From: Prorocentrum cordatum
Lineage: Eukaryota > Sar > Dinophyceae > Prorocentrales > Prorocentraceae
Length of the DNA: 64,000 nucleotides
Direction of reading: 5' to 3'
Assembly (NCBI GenBank): GCA_963575745.1
Contig: CAUYUJ010020540.1
Span: 86,001-150,000, forward strand
Shown: positions 26,604-40,000 of the stretch, piece by piece
Layout of the letters: each line of letters begins with the position of its first letter
Numbering within the stretch: the first letter of the stretch is position 1
Program-made: the position numbers and the translations under genes
Notes under the pieces: model-generated
What the model was told of the DNA's origin: nothing
The model's database searches: none
What the model saw: the letters and a program-made list of their open reading frames with translations, nothing else

Positions 26604-28024
26604 TAGGGGCCAGCACGCACTCGTCCCGGGCGCCGTATTGGGCCCGAATTCTCCACCCAAGGCCGATAGGCAACCCCTGGGCCGTACCGGACAGGGTAGA
26701 TCAGATTAGTTTTGAAGGAGTGGGGTGCACAATGCACAGGGCTGCGTTCTGGGAGGGGCAAACGCTCGCGAATTTTTCGCAAGCGTTTTTCTGCCCGGCG
26801 CGCTGTGTTGAAGGCGTAGTTTTCCTTGCAAATAATCGCTACAAGGGGGAAATGCTCGCGATTTTTTTCCGAGCATTTTCTTGCTTGGCGAATGTTGCGG
26901 AGGCGCGTGTTCTCTGGCAGAATTCCTCGGAGCTGACCTCGCGCCGGGAGCAAGAGCCGGAGAAGGAGAAGCAGAAGGAGGAAAACGAGACAGAGCAGGA
27001 GGAAGACGAGGAAGAGGATCAGGAGGAGGAGGAGGCCGAGCAGAAGAAGCAGCAGCAGAAGGCGAAGCAGAAGAAGCACATTGCCTTGGCTGGAGGTGGC
27101 GGCGACTGCGGCGGCAAATGCGACAACGAAGATCTGGAGAGCGAGCAGGAGAAGCAGGTGAATCAGGAGGAGAACGAGGGAGAGGAGAAGCAGAAGCAAG
27201 AAGACGAGGAGGAAGAGAAGAAGGATAAGGAGGAGGAGGAGGGGGAGGAGGAGGAGGAAGAGCAGAAGGAAGAGGAGGAGGAAGAGGGAGACGAGGACAG
27301 GGAGGAGGAGGAGGAGGAGGAGGAGGAGGAGGAGGGCGCCGACGACGACGACGACGACGACGACGTCGACGGCGACGACCGGGACCGGGACCGGGACCGG
27401 GACCGGGACCGGGACCAGGACCGGGACCAGGACCGGGACGCGGACGGGGACGGGACCTCGGCGGGGGGCGGGCTCGGTTCTCGGGGGCGGTGCGCGGAGC
27501 GCTCGTCGCCGGCCCGGGAGTCGCGCTCATGGGATGACCGGGTGCAGGAGTGTTTGCTCGCAGAGCACGACGTGATCCACGAGGAGGTCGTCGATGATAC
27601 CGCGCTGGAGGCGGCGGAGCGCGAGCAGAAAGCGGTCCGGAAAGCGTGCCGAGCGTCGTGCCGGCGGTCTCGGTGTGCGCGGCGGGAGGCGGAGTGGGCG
27701 CGGCGGACGGAGGCGGCGGCCGAGCGGAACGAGCAGCTTGCACACCGTGTGCTGCTCCCCGTCGTGCCGCGCTCGCTGTTGCGCGACGCGTCGCCAGAGC
27801 GGGTTTCGTCTGGGCGCAGCTCGCGGGGGGCGGCTTGCAAGAACGGGCGCGCGAGCGGCCCGTGCCGTCGACCCGGAGCAGCCGCCGGCGCGCGCCCCCG
27901 CGCGCGCCGATGGCCGCGCCCGACGCGTCGTCGTGGACCGTGGGCGACGCGGCCCTGCGCGCTGCCTGCGTTCTCGTTGCCCTCGGCGTGTGCCCGCCAC
28001 AAGAAGACCGCAGAGTGGTCATGA
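26492..28024 (+). CDS. ORF1, right arm copy: acidic, Arg-Asp repeat, charged-helix protein
   Basis: A 510-residue frame with an ATG start. The first ~150 residues are not low-complexity. Then come Glu/Lys/Gln-rich stretches, an Asp run, and DRD repeats from a gggacc hexamer array (about 27385-27440). A charged, probably helical block follows (WDDRVQECLLAEHDVIHEEV... and CARREAEWARRTEAAAERN), ending in an Arg/Pro-rich tail. The helical block is conserved at protein level in the left arm. The frame overlaps the start of the giant gene by roughly 160 bp in a different phase, so the two may be joined by splicing or ribosomal frameshifting, or may be separate products. I recognise no family. The tail after CKNGR may be read-through beyond the real end or splice site. 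Confidence 0.5.
   Translation: METLEDDIGSRAGPFVVSGGGEWRLVDPIAQPYRGVIVGASTHSSRAPYWARILHPRPIGNPWAVPDRVDQISFEGVGCTMHRAAFWEGQTLANFSQAFFCPARCVEGVVFLANNRYKGEMLAIFFRAFSCLANVAEARVLWQNSSELTSRREQEPEKEKQKEENETEQEEDEEEDQEEEEAEQKKQQQKAKQKKHIALAGGGGDCGGKCDNEDLESEQEKQVNQEENEGEEKQKQEDEEEEKKDKEEEEGEEEEEEQKEEEEEEGDEDREEEEEEEEEEEGADDDDDDDDVDGDDRDRDRDRDRDRDQDRDQDRDADGDGTSAGGGLGSRGRCAERSSPARESRSWDDRVQECLLAEHDVIHEEVVDDTALEAAEREQKAVRKACRASCRRSRCARREAEWARRTEAAAERNEQLAHRVLLPVVPRSLLRDASPERVSSGRSSRGAACKNGRASGPCRRPGAAAGARPRARRWPRPTRRRGPWATRPCALPAFSLPSACARHKKTAEWS
26757..26878 (+). repeat. Paired AT-looped stem-loops upstream of ORF1, right arm
   Basis: AAACGCTCGCGAA...TTCGCAAGCGTTT at 26760-26788, then AAATGCTCG...CGAGCATTT at 26850-26878. 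Both share the core GCTCGCGA followed by a T run and a complementary half. The first matches the hairpin at 25178-25212 in the left arm. They lie inside the open ORF1 frame, so they could instead be coding sequence with structure. Confidence 0.65.
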
Positions 28025-31000
28025 CGAGGAAGGTCGCGGCGGCGCGCTGGTGGCGGCAGCGGGATGTGTTCGCGCGGGAGCTCCCGGACGCGCCCGAGCT
28101 GGCCGATCGTGCAGTCGCGGTCGTCACCGCCAGGTGGTTCTGCTGCGCGCTCTACGGGCTCTCGGCGCGGACGTGCGGCGGCCGCCGCGTCTGTGCGCGC
28201 AGGTTCTCTCGCCGGGCGTCGGCATTGGCGGAGCGAAGTGCCGGGCGGTGCGGGAGTGCAATGTCTTCGTCGGGGACCTGGCCGTGCGCGCTGCCTGCGC
28301 CATGATCGCCCTCGGAGCGTGTCCGGCGGGGCTCAGCGGGGCGACGCAGGACGGCGCCGTGCCCATGTCTGTGGGTGCATTCGGTGCCGCGCGCCCGCCG
28401 CACCCGCGGCCGCGCGGCGGACGCGGGCGGGGGAACCGCTGCGCGCGCGGGAGTTCTCCCGTCGAGTGGCGTGGGAAGTGCCTGCAGAGCGCGGTGGCTG
28501 AGCTCGTGGGGGGCGACGCCGCGGGGCATTTCGGCCGCGCGTGCCAGAACCACGAGGGTTCGGGCGCCTGTGGGTCGCTGGTGGAGCGCTGGAATCTTGA
28601 GGTTGTGGTCCAGCACTTGCGCTCCCGCTTCCTGCACGTGCGCGTGTTCTCTGCGGAATCTGTGGAAGCGTTCGGAGCGCAGGAGGGAGGGCGCGTGGCG
28701 TGGTCGTTGGGGCACGCGACGGGTTTCTGCGCTGGTGCTCTGCTGTGGCTTGACGGCGGTCATGTGTGCGCGGTGGAGGAGTCGGGGGTATCTGGTGACG
28801 TGGAGTGGGGGGAAGCCGAGAGCGCGCCGTGGTGTCGCGTCGTCGCTCACGGGCGTTCGAGCTCGGCGTCGCGGTCGCCGCGCGCGGGTGCGGGGCGTGG
28901 CGCGCTGCTGGGCGGGGCGCCGACGCGCCGTGTGGAGCAGGGTGCCGCAGGGGCGCAGGGTGCGCGCGGGGGCGCGCGCGACGGTGTGGACGCGGAGGTG
29001 TTGGCGCGTATGACCCGGAATCAGTTGCATGAGCTGGCAACGCGATTGCGGGCGGAGGGCGACGAAGACGCGCCAGCCCCGCGGCAATGGAATGTTCAGC
29101 AACAGAAGCGGGTGCGATTGGACGCCGACGTGCACAGGGCCGCGCTCGCGGCGCACCTGGGCATCGACATGGGCGGTGTGCAGCATGCTGGCGCGGAGGC
29201 GCGATCGCGGGACTACTCGGAGGAGATGCTGGGCGAGCTGGCGAGGCACGTGGAGGAGCACGACCGCGTTCCGTCGCACAAGGAGTCCGCGCTGGGCAGG
29301 TGGGTGCATAATGTGACCGAGGGCCAGAACGTGCTGACCCCCGAGCGGCGCGCGCGGTTCGACGGGATCGTGGACCGGCGGGAGGAGAGGCGCGCGCGCG
29401 CCCGCGCGATGCTGGACCGCATCGAGGAGCACGTGGAGGTGCTCGACGAGCTGCCGAAGCGGGGGGCAGAGGACGAGGAGGAGAAGAAGCTTGCGGACTG
29501 GATCCACAATGTCGTCAAAGGACAGAACGAGCTGGACAATGACAATCAGGAGAGGTTCGATGAGCTGGTGAACAGGGGCATGTGGCAGCGGCGGACGGCG
29601 CAGCAGCGTGTGCTCGAGGTGAAGGCTTTCGTGGAAAGGCACCGGCGAGGGCCGCAGCGCTTCGGTCACGACGACGATCCGCGGGAGCATCTGCTCGCGC
29701 GTTGGGTGAGCACGTCCGAGCGCGTGGCGTCCAGGGCCTGGACGAGGGCTGGCGCGCGCAGCTGGAGGCGGCGCTGGACGCGGATCTCATCCAGGTCCAG
29801 GCGCTGGAGGCGTGGTGCGAGAAGAACCAGAGGATGCCGGTGGAGAAGGCGGAGGATGACGAGGAGCGCAAGCTGGCCAAGTTCATCGCGAATCGCGAGC
29901 GTGGGGGCCGCGAGGCGTCGTTTAACGCGCCCGACACCTTCGACGCGCTGCGGCAGAAGTACGCGCAGGCGGCCGCCGCGCGTCGCGACGCCGAGAGCAG
30001 GGAGGCGGAGGCGCGGGCGCTCGAGGCGCAGCGGCAGGAGCTGCTGCAGCGCGCGGCCGAGGAGGAGGGGGAGGAGGCCTGCGGGGAGGAGGAGGAGCAG
30101 GAAGAGCCGGACCCGGCCGATTGCCTCGCGGAGGAGCGGCGCGCGGAGGTCACGCAGGATATGTTCGCCAGGTTCCAGAGGGCAGACAGGGCGCTGGCTC
30201 GGCGGGTGAAGACCGCGCTCGTGGGCGCCCTGCTGTCGTACGTGGACGCGCTGCAGGGCGCCGCGCTCGGGCTCGACGTCTTCGCTGCCCTGGCCAAAGA
30301 CAGGCGGGTCCGTGAAGCCTTGGCCGCCCCGGCGGCCGAAGAGCCGCGCCGCGAGGCGCTCGGGGAGGAGGATGAGGAGGAAGACAAAGAGGAGCAGGAG
30401 GAAGAGGAGCTGGAAGAGGAGGAGCAGGAGCAGCAGCAGCAGGAGCAGGAGGAGGGCGACGACGAGCGACGAGAGCAGGAGGAGGGAGACGCAGAGATGG
30501 CGGACGCGGACGAAGAGCCGCGGGGCATGGCGGACGAGGGGGAGCTGCCCGCGGGCGTCGGCGAGGAGCACGAGGATTTCGTGCGGTACGTGCTGGCGAC
30601 CTGCATGCTGTCGTGGGTGCCTGTCTTGCCGAGGTTCTTCGCGGGGGAGGCGCCGGAGGCGGAGCTGCAGCGGCAGGTGGCGGGACTTGAGCGGCTGCGG
30701 GACGTCGCCCTGGGGCGCGACGCGGCCACGGCGCAGGACAACGTGGCGCGGTCGCAGGCGATCCGGCGCCTGCGCAAGGCCGACCCCGAGCTGCTGCGCC
30801 GCACGCCCGTGCCCAATTCGGACGTGCGGGAGCCCTGGGAGCAGTGGCAGCGCCTGCTCGACCGGCTCGAGAAGGAGGGCGTGGAGCGCGAGGTCTGGGT
30901 CTGCTGCCGTCGCGAGCCGCTGCGCCGGCGCGCGCCGCTCCGCGACGACGGCAAACTGGGGCCGGTCCGCGCGCCGCCGCTGCCGTCGCTGGACGCCGCC

Positions 31001-34000
31001 GAGGGAGAGGTCTGGAGGCCTGGGGAGGTGCGCGAGGCGACTCGCCAGGCGCGGTACGCAGAGCAGGCGCGGCTGGACGGCGCAACTGGCGCCCCGGTGC
31101 ACGGCAGCGTGCTCCTGCGCCTCGCCTCTGATTTCCTCTGCTACAAGTGCCAGCAGGAGTTCGAGCGCGAGCGGGGCAGAGGGGACGTGATGAGCGACGA
31201 GGAGGTCACTTCGTGGTGTGAGAGGCTGCATTTCACGTCGAAGAAGAAGCTGCCCAGTTTGGCGGCGAAGCGCGAGGCGGTGGTAGCGGAGCGCGCCCGC
31301 GCCGTGCGGCGAAAGCAGGCGGCCGGGTGCGCGGCGAGGGGGGAGAACGGATTCGCTGAGTTCCGCGGTCTGCTGCTGGAGAACGAGTGCTTTCACCAGG
31401 ACAACTGCGAAGCGAGCGTGAAGCACGACCATCGACACGCCCTGGAGCCCTGGTACCAGCGCGCGGGGCCCGACGGGAGCAGGCTGGCGCCGTGGCCGCG
31501 CGTCTTCGGTATTCCGAAATCGTGGGCCGGCCATGGTGGTGCGTTCTTCTCCGAGGCCGTGGAGTCGGGCGTCCCCGCCGACACGTTCCCCCAGGGGCGG
31601 CGCGGCTACTGCACGGGCGAGCCGGGCGACGTGCCCGCGGAGCTCTGGCTGTTGCGGGCCTGGTGCCGCGCGCGCGGCGGCGTCGCTCGCATGGGCGGCG
31701 CCCTGGCCGCGCGCTTGCAGCAGCTCGAGGGCGACCGCGACATCATGTACAGGGTGGAGGCCGCGGAGGGCGCCGGGCGACCCCCGGGGAGTGGCGACCT
31801 GAAGCCGCCCGTGTACTTGGCGGACCTGAAGCCGCAGGCGATCCCCGAGTGGCCCGTCTGGCAGCAGCTCCTCAAGCTGAAGCCTCAGGCGGCGCGGCAG
31901 GTGGCGGCTTTCGTGCGCCGGGAGCGGGCGGGCGTGGGCTTGCCGTGGAACCTCGCCGCGGGGCACTGGGACCTGGACCAGCAGCGCCTGCTCGCCGCGC
32001 TCGACAGGGATCCCGCGTTGCTCGCCGGGGTGGAGAAGGACGCGGCGCTTACAGACACGGACAGGCGCGCTCTGATTGCCCTCGACGATTTCCGTGCCCG
32101 TCACGGCGGTGTCTGGCCGGACGCGTTCGCCGATCGGCGCGGGGGGCCCGATTTCAAGGAAGCGAAGCTCGCGCGGGGCGTTGCAAGGGTGGCGGCGAAG
32201 TATTCGCAGGAATTCGTGCGCATCTGGTTGGACCGAACATGCAGCGACTGGCTGCGGCTGGCGGGGTGCGGGGATGAGGTGGTGGGAGGAGGGGCCGGCG
32301 GCGACGACTCTTCGGTGGGCGGCGGCGGCGGCGGGCCTTCTTCGGGCAGCGGTGCGGGCGGTGGACCAGCGTCGGGGTCGGGCTCTGGCGCGCGGGGGCC
32401 GGGCGACGGTGGCGCGGGCGGCGACGGCGACGGGGGTGCGGGCGGGGGCGCGGGTCGGCTGCTCGGCGGCGGACCCAAGAGGCCAGCTCCCGAGGGCCCA
32501 GGGCCGCGGACTCGCGGGGCGGAGAGAAAGGACCAGGAGCGGTTGCAGCAGGAGCGGCTGCGGAAGGAAGAGGAGTAGCGTCTCAGAGGGAAGACAGTGA
32601 AGGCAGGGGACGTGGAGGTGAACGTGGCTCTGGATGACCCCCACGTGAGCGAGGAGGGCACCTTGCCGGCCTGGCTCCTGGACCCCGCGCCGTGCGTCGC
32701 TGGCAGGTGCGTCGCGCGCGTCTGGCGCCAGCACCGTTGCGTGTCCTTGCTCGCGCAGAGCCGGAATCCTTGCAAAGGCGAAGGGCAGTTCTGTGGGAGC
32801 CATGGCAGACCCGAGCAGCGAACTCTCGGGCTGTGGGACCCGGACAAGGGCCACAGCTCCCTGTCCCGCGAGTGCCCGGAACGGTACGACATGGCCGTGA
32901 AGGAGGCGCGGAAGCGCGAGACGCAGGCCGGCGGCGCCCCGCCCGCGCCGACCCCGGCCATCGCTGCCGCTCGCAAGGCGCGCGTGCCCAGGCTCCAGCC
33001 CAAGTATGTGGCCCTCCCGTGTGACGAGCGCGGCCCTCTGCGGGCGTTTTAAGAGGCCCCGGAGGCTCTCCCGCCGTTCCCGTGCCGCCTTTGCGACAAG
33101 AACTTCGCCACGCATGCCGGCTTCAGAAAGCACGTGGACGAAAAGCACCACGGGTGGCCGGAGTACAGGAAGCGCCTGTTCTACCTGGCCGAGCAGTGGC
33201 CCAGCAGGACGACGACGTGCGGCCCGTGAGGCCCCAGGAGTGGCGGCAGTGCGTGGAGGCTTTCTCGGAGCACCTCGTCACGGGGTCTCACGACTGGCCG
33301 GCCTGCGCAGCGCCCGCCGATTCGGGGGAGGCCGCCGCCGCCGCTGCCGCGCTGGACGCGCCGCGCGCCTGGTGGAAGCCGCCAGGCGCGGACGGGGCCG
33401 TGCCGCCCGCGGGCGTGGACATGCCGCCCGTGACATGGACGCGCTGGGCGCTGCTCCGGCGGCGTCGGACGCCCAGGGGCCCGAGCCCGGGCAGAGTCGC
33501 CGCGCCGTGCGCTCGAGGGTCGCCTGCTGCGTCTGCGCTCGTCTCCACTGGGCGGACGAGCTGCACCGCGTGCACTTCGGGCAGCAGCCGGCCGGCGCCG
33601 GGGAGCGTTCGCTGCTCTGCGACGAGGTGCCGAAGCCGCCCGCGCGCGCCGAGCTCGAGGCGGCGAGGGGAGAGGCATCCGAGGCCGCGGGCGCGCAGGC
33701 GCAGGCCATGCGCCTGACGCAGCGGCAGCTCGCCCACGCGCTGCTGGACCCGGCACGGTACCACGCTCGGTGGCGCTTCGTGCGCGAGGGCCCCAACGGC
33801 GTCGAGCGCCCGGGCGGCATCCCCCTCGAGGATCTGGAGGCGTCCGCAGTGCGCGACCCTGGCCCAGACGGGAAGCTGTGGCTCTTGCACAAGAAGTGCT
33901 TCAAGATTGACAGGCGCGAGTCAGACGGGGTTCTCGTGGCCGACGCGAAGCAGAAGGTGCCCATCTGCGCAGGGTGTCACGGCGCGCTCTCCAAGAGGTT

Positions 34001-37000
34001 GCCCACGATGCCGCCCTGCGCGCTGGCCAACGATCTCTGGATCGGTCGGCTGCCACCGCCGCTGCGGAACCTCACGCTGGGCGCGAAGCTTCTGCTGCCC
34101 CTCGCGCGGGGCATCGTGCGGCGGTTCAACTGCAAGGCCGATTCTGGCCAGTGGGCTCCAATCGACCAGCAGATCAAGGCGTACGTGGGGAACTTCGTGG
34201 CGGTCCCGCAGGCGGACGGCGGTCGGCAGGTGCTGTCGCTGCCGCCGCGGGAGAGCGATCTTGTCGAGTTTGTGCAGATTGTCTTCGCGGGTTCCGATCC
34301 CGCCACCCTGCAGAAGGCGCGGTTGGAGGAGCTCGGCGTGCCCCTCGACGATTTCAAGCGCGCTTACGATTACCTCCGCGACACGACCGAGCAGTACGCC
34401 GCAGTGCGGTGGGACGAAGAGGCAGCGCGAAACTTTGCGGACCCCGAGGGCGACGGCGATGGCGACGGCTCCTCGCTCCTGGGCCTGCCTCGCTGTCTCG
34501 CGGCGTGCGTGGCCGTGGTGGGTGAGGGTGGCGACGCTCGCCAGGAGGGCCCGGCCGATGCCGTGCAGCCCGGCGTGGGCTCGGCCCCGCCGAAGCGGAC
34601 GAGTGCAGGCGCTGCGAGCGCGGAGGGCGACGCGAACGCGGCGGCAGACGGCGGGGGCGAGGCAGAGGGCGAGGCAGGGGCCAGCGGTGAGGACGCTACT
34701 GGCGCTGGTGGGGAGGATGCAGAGGGCGACGAGGGCGAGGCTGGCGAGGGAGAGGGCGGCGAGGGTGTCGAAGAAGGCGAGTGCTGCGCCGCCGTCGCGG
34801 ACGCCGACATTATGGCCGATCTGGACAAGCAGTGGGCGAATGTGCACCTCAGCCTCCAGAGGGCGGAGGAGATTACGCGCGAGAAGCAGCGCGCGGAGGC
34901 AGAAACGCGGCAGTTCGACGGCATGGAGAATTTCCAGGACCGAGATCTCGACCGGCGCTTGGCGGAGGCCGCGGAAGAGGCCCGCAAGGCTGCGAAGTTG
35001 CTCACCAACTGCAAGAAGGAGGCGCTTACAAAGAAGTTGGAGCAGACGGAGCAGAAGATTCAGGCCACGCGGCCTCCTCCAGGAGTTGCCGGGAAGCGCG
35101 CGGCCGGCGGCGGCGGCGGCGGCGGCGCGCCGGCCGGGGGCGCCGAGGCCGGGGGGGCGAGGCGCGCGGTGCGGGTCGTCGTGCCCACTGTAACCGAGCC
35201 TGTCAGCATGTTCTCGCCCGGCTTCTGGAGCGCCTTCGACCCTGTCGCTTTTCCGTATGGGGACGGCGTCTTCGGACTCGAGAGGGACGCAAAGTTGACG
35301 TACGACGAGTGGTGCCGGTGCCTCATGGCTCGCGAGGAGCTCGAGTACGTGGTCCCCGACGACGTCTCGGCGCCCGACGCTGCGCGGGCGCCCGCGCCCG
35401 ACGCTGCGAAGGCGCCCCCCGCGGCTGAGTCGCCCGTGCCGCGCTGGCGTCGCCACGCAGACCTGCTCACGGCCCAGTATTGCCTCTGGCGCAGAAAGGC
35501 AATCCTTCAGTCGGCCAGGTTATTCGTGCGCAAGCACCGCCTCGGGGAAAGCATCGCGGACCTGGCCGCTTTGACGCCGGAGGATCTGGCGCTGGTCGTG
35601 GCCGAGCTCGGCTGGGGGGCGGGCCTGAAGCAGGCCCTGGGCCACGAGGGCGTGCCCCGGAACGTCAAGAGCGCGCTGCGCAGCATGCTGCTCAGCAACC
35701 GCGATGTCGTCGGCTCCGACGCGCACCGGACCACGCTGCGGCACATCATTACCAGCTACACCCGGCTCTTTGGTCCGCCCCTGGTGTTCACGACGCCGAA
35801 CATCGCGGACACTCGGAATCTGATGGTGTCCCTGATGTACGAGGGCGCCTCCGTGCAGCAATGGCGGCTGCTGGAGGAGTCCTCTCCCGTGATGCCCTCG
35901 ACGCGGGAGATGCTGCGGCGGGTGGCCGCAGACCCGGTGTCGCAGGCCATGGTCACGAACCTCATGCTGGAACTGTTCCTGGATCATGTCGTCGGCGTCA
36001 CGCCGCAGCGCGGGGCCACGGGCGTCTCCGACGGCGTGGCCGCCACGGGGGCGTGTGGAGCGTTCGGGCTCGTCCGCGCGTTCTTCGGACCCGTGGAGTC
36101 GCAGGGGCGCGGCGGCATCCATCCGCACATCCACCTTTGGCGCCTGCACCCGATGACTGGCGCGTTCCTCGCGAGGCTGCGCGCGGGGGACGTCGAAGGC
36201 CTCGAGGAGCGGTTGAGGAAGTGGAGGGAGGCCGTGCTCGCCACGGTCGGCAGCGTGCAGTTCGACGCGGCGGAGGAGGTGGGCCGGCAGCTGGGCTTGG
36301 ACGGGCGGGGCGGGCGGGAGTGGCTGCCGCCGCTTCCGCTCGCCCCGCGGGATCGACGTCTCGCGTTCGCGGACGGGAAGCTGGAGGAGGACGACCTCTC
36401 CTTGCAGTACCATACGATCGCTGGCGCTACGCGCCGTCAGCTCGGGAAGCTTCTCAAGCCGGAGTATGACGCGGGGCGCCGCTCTGTCCGTGATGACAAG
36501 AAATTGTCCACAGAAGAGCTGCGGAACGAGGTTGCGGCCATGATGACGATCGATCTCGGAGAGGAGCGAGCGATGCTGCAGGAGCAGCCCGCAATTGAGG
36601 GTCCGCGCCGGCAGCGCCCGTTCGCGCCGTGTGCAGATCCAGAGCCCGATCCCCCTGAGCAGCGGGCACAGTACCCGGCGGTCTTTGGCGAGCCTCTCAC
36701 GGGTGCGCACGTGACGCTGCAGCCGCAGTACCGCCGCAAGCCTGCGTACCGCGAGCGCGCGGGCGGCACCGCGGCCATGCACTTTGCGGACCGCCCGGAC
36801 GAGGAGGCGCGCACCTGGGCGGGCTGCTTCGCGCGGGACGCGCGCAAGTGTAACATCCGTGGCCACCTGCACAGGTGCGGTCCCACGTGCTGGAAGCACA
36901 AGACGAACGACGATGTGCCTCAGCACTGCAAGGTGTGCCGGCTTGGCTTCTACCACGAGTATGAGACTGCGGTGTACAGCCACCCGTCCATGAAGCGCCC

Positions 37001-40000
37001 GGCCGCCTCTCTCGTCTGGCGGCGCCTGCGCAAGGGGAAGGATTTGGTGCTTCCGGAAGGTGCGAAGGTTCAGTACGCGTGCGGCCCGGTGGAGGAGGGG
37101 CAGTGGAACCCGCCTGGCGAGCGCCTGGATCTGGGCGACGTTCCGGCTGAAGGCTACGGCCCGTGGGCGCACCGCTGCAACCGGTACGGCAGAGCTGGTC
37201 GCGTCGACGTGGTGCGGTACCACCCGTGCCACGGGAGCACGAACCCTGTGGGCCAGGTGTGTCTGCGGAGCAACCTGGACGTCCAGTGTCTTGACCGCGT
37301 GGTGCTCGACCTGCCCGGCGACGACAGCGTCGGGGGCGCGTCCGCGGCCGACGTCGACCCGGCCGTGCCGCCGCCTCCGGAGCCTGGTGCGTTCGCCGAG
37401 CCTGTCGGCGACGCGTCGGAGGCGCTGGCTGGGGCCGAGACTGGCGGCACCGGTTGCGACGAGGGCGCCGGGCAGAGCGGAGGTTCCACGGAATCAGGGG
37501 TGTCGGCCGCAACTCAGGGCGTGGTCGGAGCGGGCGAGGGGTCGGTGCGCGCGCCTGCGGCGGGGGGGGCGCGCCTGCCCGTGGGCCGCCGCCTCGGCCT
37601 GCCCAGGGGAGGCGGCTTGCTCGGCGGGGCGCCGACCACCACGATGGACGATCCCGACGCGGGGGACATCTGGGACATGGGTTGGGGCGATGAAGATGTG
37701 TTCGATTTGGTCGATGCGTATGACCTGGGTCCGCCGCCTCCGCCGACGCCGGAACAAAGCGGCGTAAAGCAGGCAGTCGGGCCGGCAGATCCACAGGGCG
37801 AGGACCCCGCGAGCTTCTGCGCGGCTTCCTGTTACGACGGCAGCCGGCCCGGGTTCGTGTTCAAAAAGGGGGAGCAGGGCCTGGGCTACTACAGCGACCT
37901 GCGCGCGGAGCGCAAGCTGGCAGAATCAGCCGTCGAGACAGAGCCGAGGTCGCGGGCGCCGGGCCGCGCCGCATCGAGCGCGGCCTCTGGCGGCCCTGCA
38001 TCGCGCGCGCCTGCCTCGCCCGCCGCCTCCGCCTCAGCTGCTGGCGCGAGCGGCAGCGGTCCGCCGGGCAGCCTGCGGGAGCACGTTTTGCACTCCCTGG
38101 AGGCCGTGTTCATGGACGCCATCAATATGTCGCACTACCAGACGGACTACACGACCAAGGCGGGGCCGATCGCGGGAGACCTCGGAGTGCTGCACGCGCA
38201 GAGCACCGGGTTGGAGTGGCTCCGACTCCAGCAGAGGGCGGAGCGGGAGGCGGATGAGGCGGCGGAGGAGGAGGGCAAGGAGGACGTCGACGGGGCCCGG
38301 GCCGCTGCTGTCGCTCGTCGCAGCGGCTGGGGCGGAGTGCTCGACTCTGCCAGGCGAACAATCATCAAGCTCACGAACAGCTCGCACCGGGCGCTCCTGA
38401 AGAAGTTGCCCGAGATGATGTTTCAGATGCAGTATGGCCACGAGTGCTACTGCTCCCATGACACCTGGACTCTGTTTTGCAAGGGGATCGTGGCGCTGGC
38501 GTTCCAGGCAAGCCACGCCGTTCACGAGAAAAGGGACGACTTCTGGACCGACCCCCGCGCAGAGGACATCGAGGTGGACCAGCCGGCCGCGGGAGAAGAG
38601 GACGGCGAGGGGGGGGGCGGTATCATTGATGCGCTGGGCGAGGGGCGCGCAACGCTTCGCGCCGAGGTCGTCAACGGCGTCGTCGGGGAGGGCGCGGGTG
38701 CCGGTGCTGCTGGGGAGGGCCAGCCCGAGCAGGAGCAGCAGCAGCAGGCCGTCGAATACCGGGCACGGCAGGAGCACGACATGAAGATGGACTGGCTGCA
38801 TCGCGGCGACAGGGAGCCCCTGAAGTCCATGGTCATGTACCATTACGCCATGTACGTGTACACAGCTCAGGCCAACCCGCTCCACTTCGACGCGCAGGAC
38901 TTCGAGACGAACGCGTTCGCAGACTCGCACCCGGCCGCCGCCTCCCGAGTGCAGAAGCTCCGCGTCGGCGCGCCGTTCAGGGTGCCCAAGTTCTTCGGCT
39001 TCGCGATGCCTTCGAAGGAGAAAGAGGAAGAGGTGAACGCGCTGTTCACGTCGGTGATTTTTCGCCCGTTGCAGCCGGCTGAGAAGGGGGCGGCAGCCTG
39101 GGCGCCCTACAGGGCCGGTGTCGACGCGTCCGGGAAGCATAAGCCTGCCTGGGAGGAGTGGTGGGCGAAGCAGGTGGCGTTGTCCAGGCAGTGCGAGCTT
39201 TGCGAGCGGCGAGCTGGAAAGTGGTTCACGATCGAGGACATCGATCTGGATCGCGGCTCCGAGGAGGGCCCGGGCCATTTTGCACAGCGCCCCAGCGCCG
39301 CCGAGTTCATGGCGCGCTGGACCGTCCAGGTCGCGACGAACCTCGACGTGGAGGCGGAGGCGAAAGGGCGGCCGCGAATCCAGACTCGTCCGGAGGCCAA
39401 GGACTTTGTGTACTCTGAGCTGCAGCCAGCGGAGAATCGGCCTGCCGGGGAGGCGGACGAGGAGGAGGGGGCGGGCGCCGGTGGCGGAGCCTTCGACGGT
39501 TTTGCTGAGGAGGTGGACGAGGGCGAGGCGGACGAAGCGTGGGCGGCGAACCGACAGAAGGCCAGGTTCGCCGTGCCGGATAGCGAGGTGCCCGCGGTGG
39601 CCCAGTTGGAGCAAATTCGTGGGTCGTCACAAAGCCTGGTCTATAAGAACATCTTCCTTGAGGGTTTGCGAGAGACCATAAGCCGCAGCCTGCTGCCGCG
39701 AGTACTGGAAGGCAGACCGGATTCGGTGGTCTCGACTTGGGCGACTCTCAGTTCGAGGAAGGCAAAGCACAGCAGAAGGAGGCGTTCCGATACAGGAAGA
39801 AGGGAGCTGAGGGCTAGCCTGGGGATGGCGACGGGGGGGGCGGCCTCGCGGGTTCGGCGCCTGCCGCGCTCGTGCCTGGTCGGCCGCCGGCGCCCGCGGT
39901 TGCCGGCGACGAGAAGCGGCCGCCGCGGGCGCGCGACATCGCGCAGAGGCTGTTGGACGAGTGGCGACCAGGGCGGACAACCCGGTGACGTTCAATAAGG

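Noticed and set aside
25691-27199. 502-codon minus-strand frame across the spacer and ORF1
   Set aside because: Leu/Phe/Ser-rich product of the pyrimidine strand of the purine tract and GAG array; no motifs, and ORF1 on the plus strand is conserved.
29666-33151. 1161-codon minus-strand frame in the right arm (also 35520-37232, 38034-39614)
   Set aside because: Antisense shadow of the right copy. The same frame in the left arm is the antisense frame rejected there.
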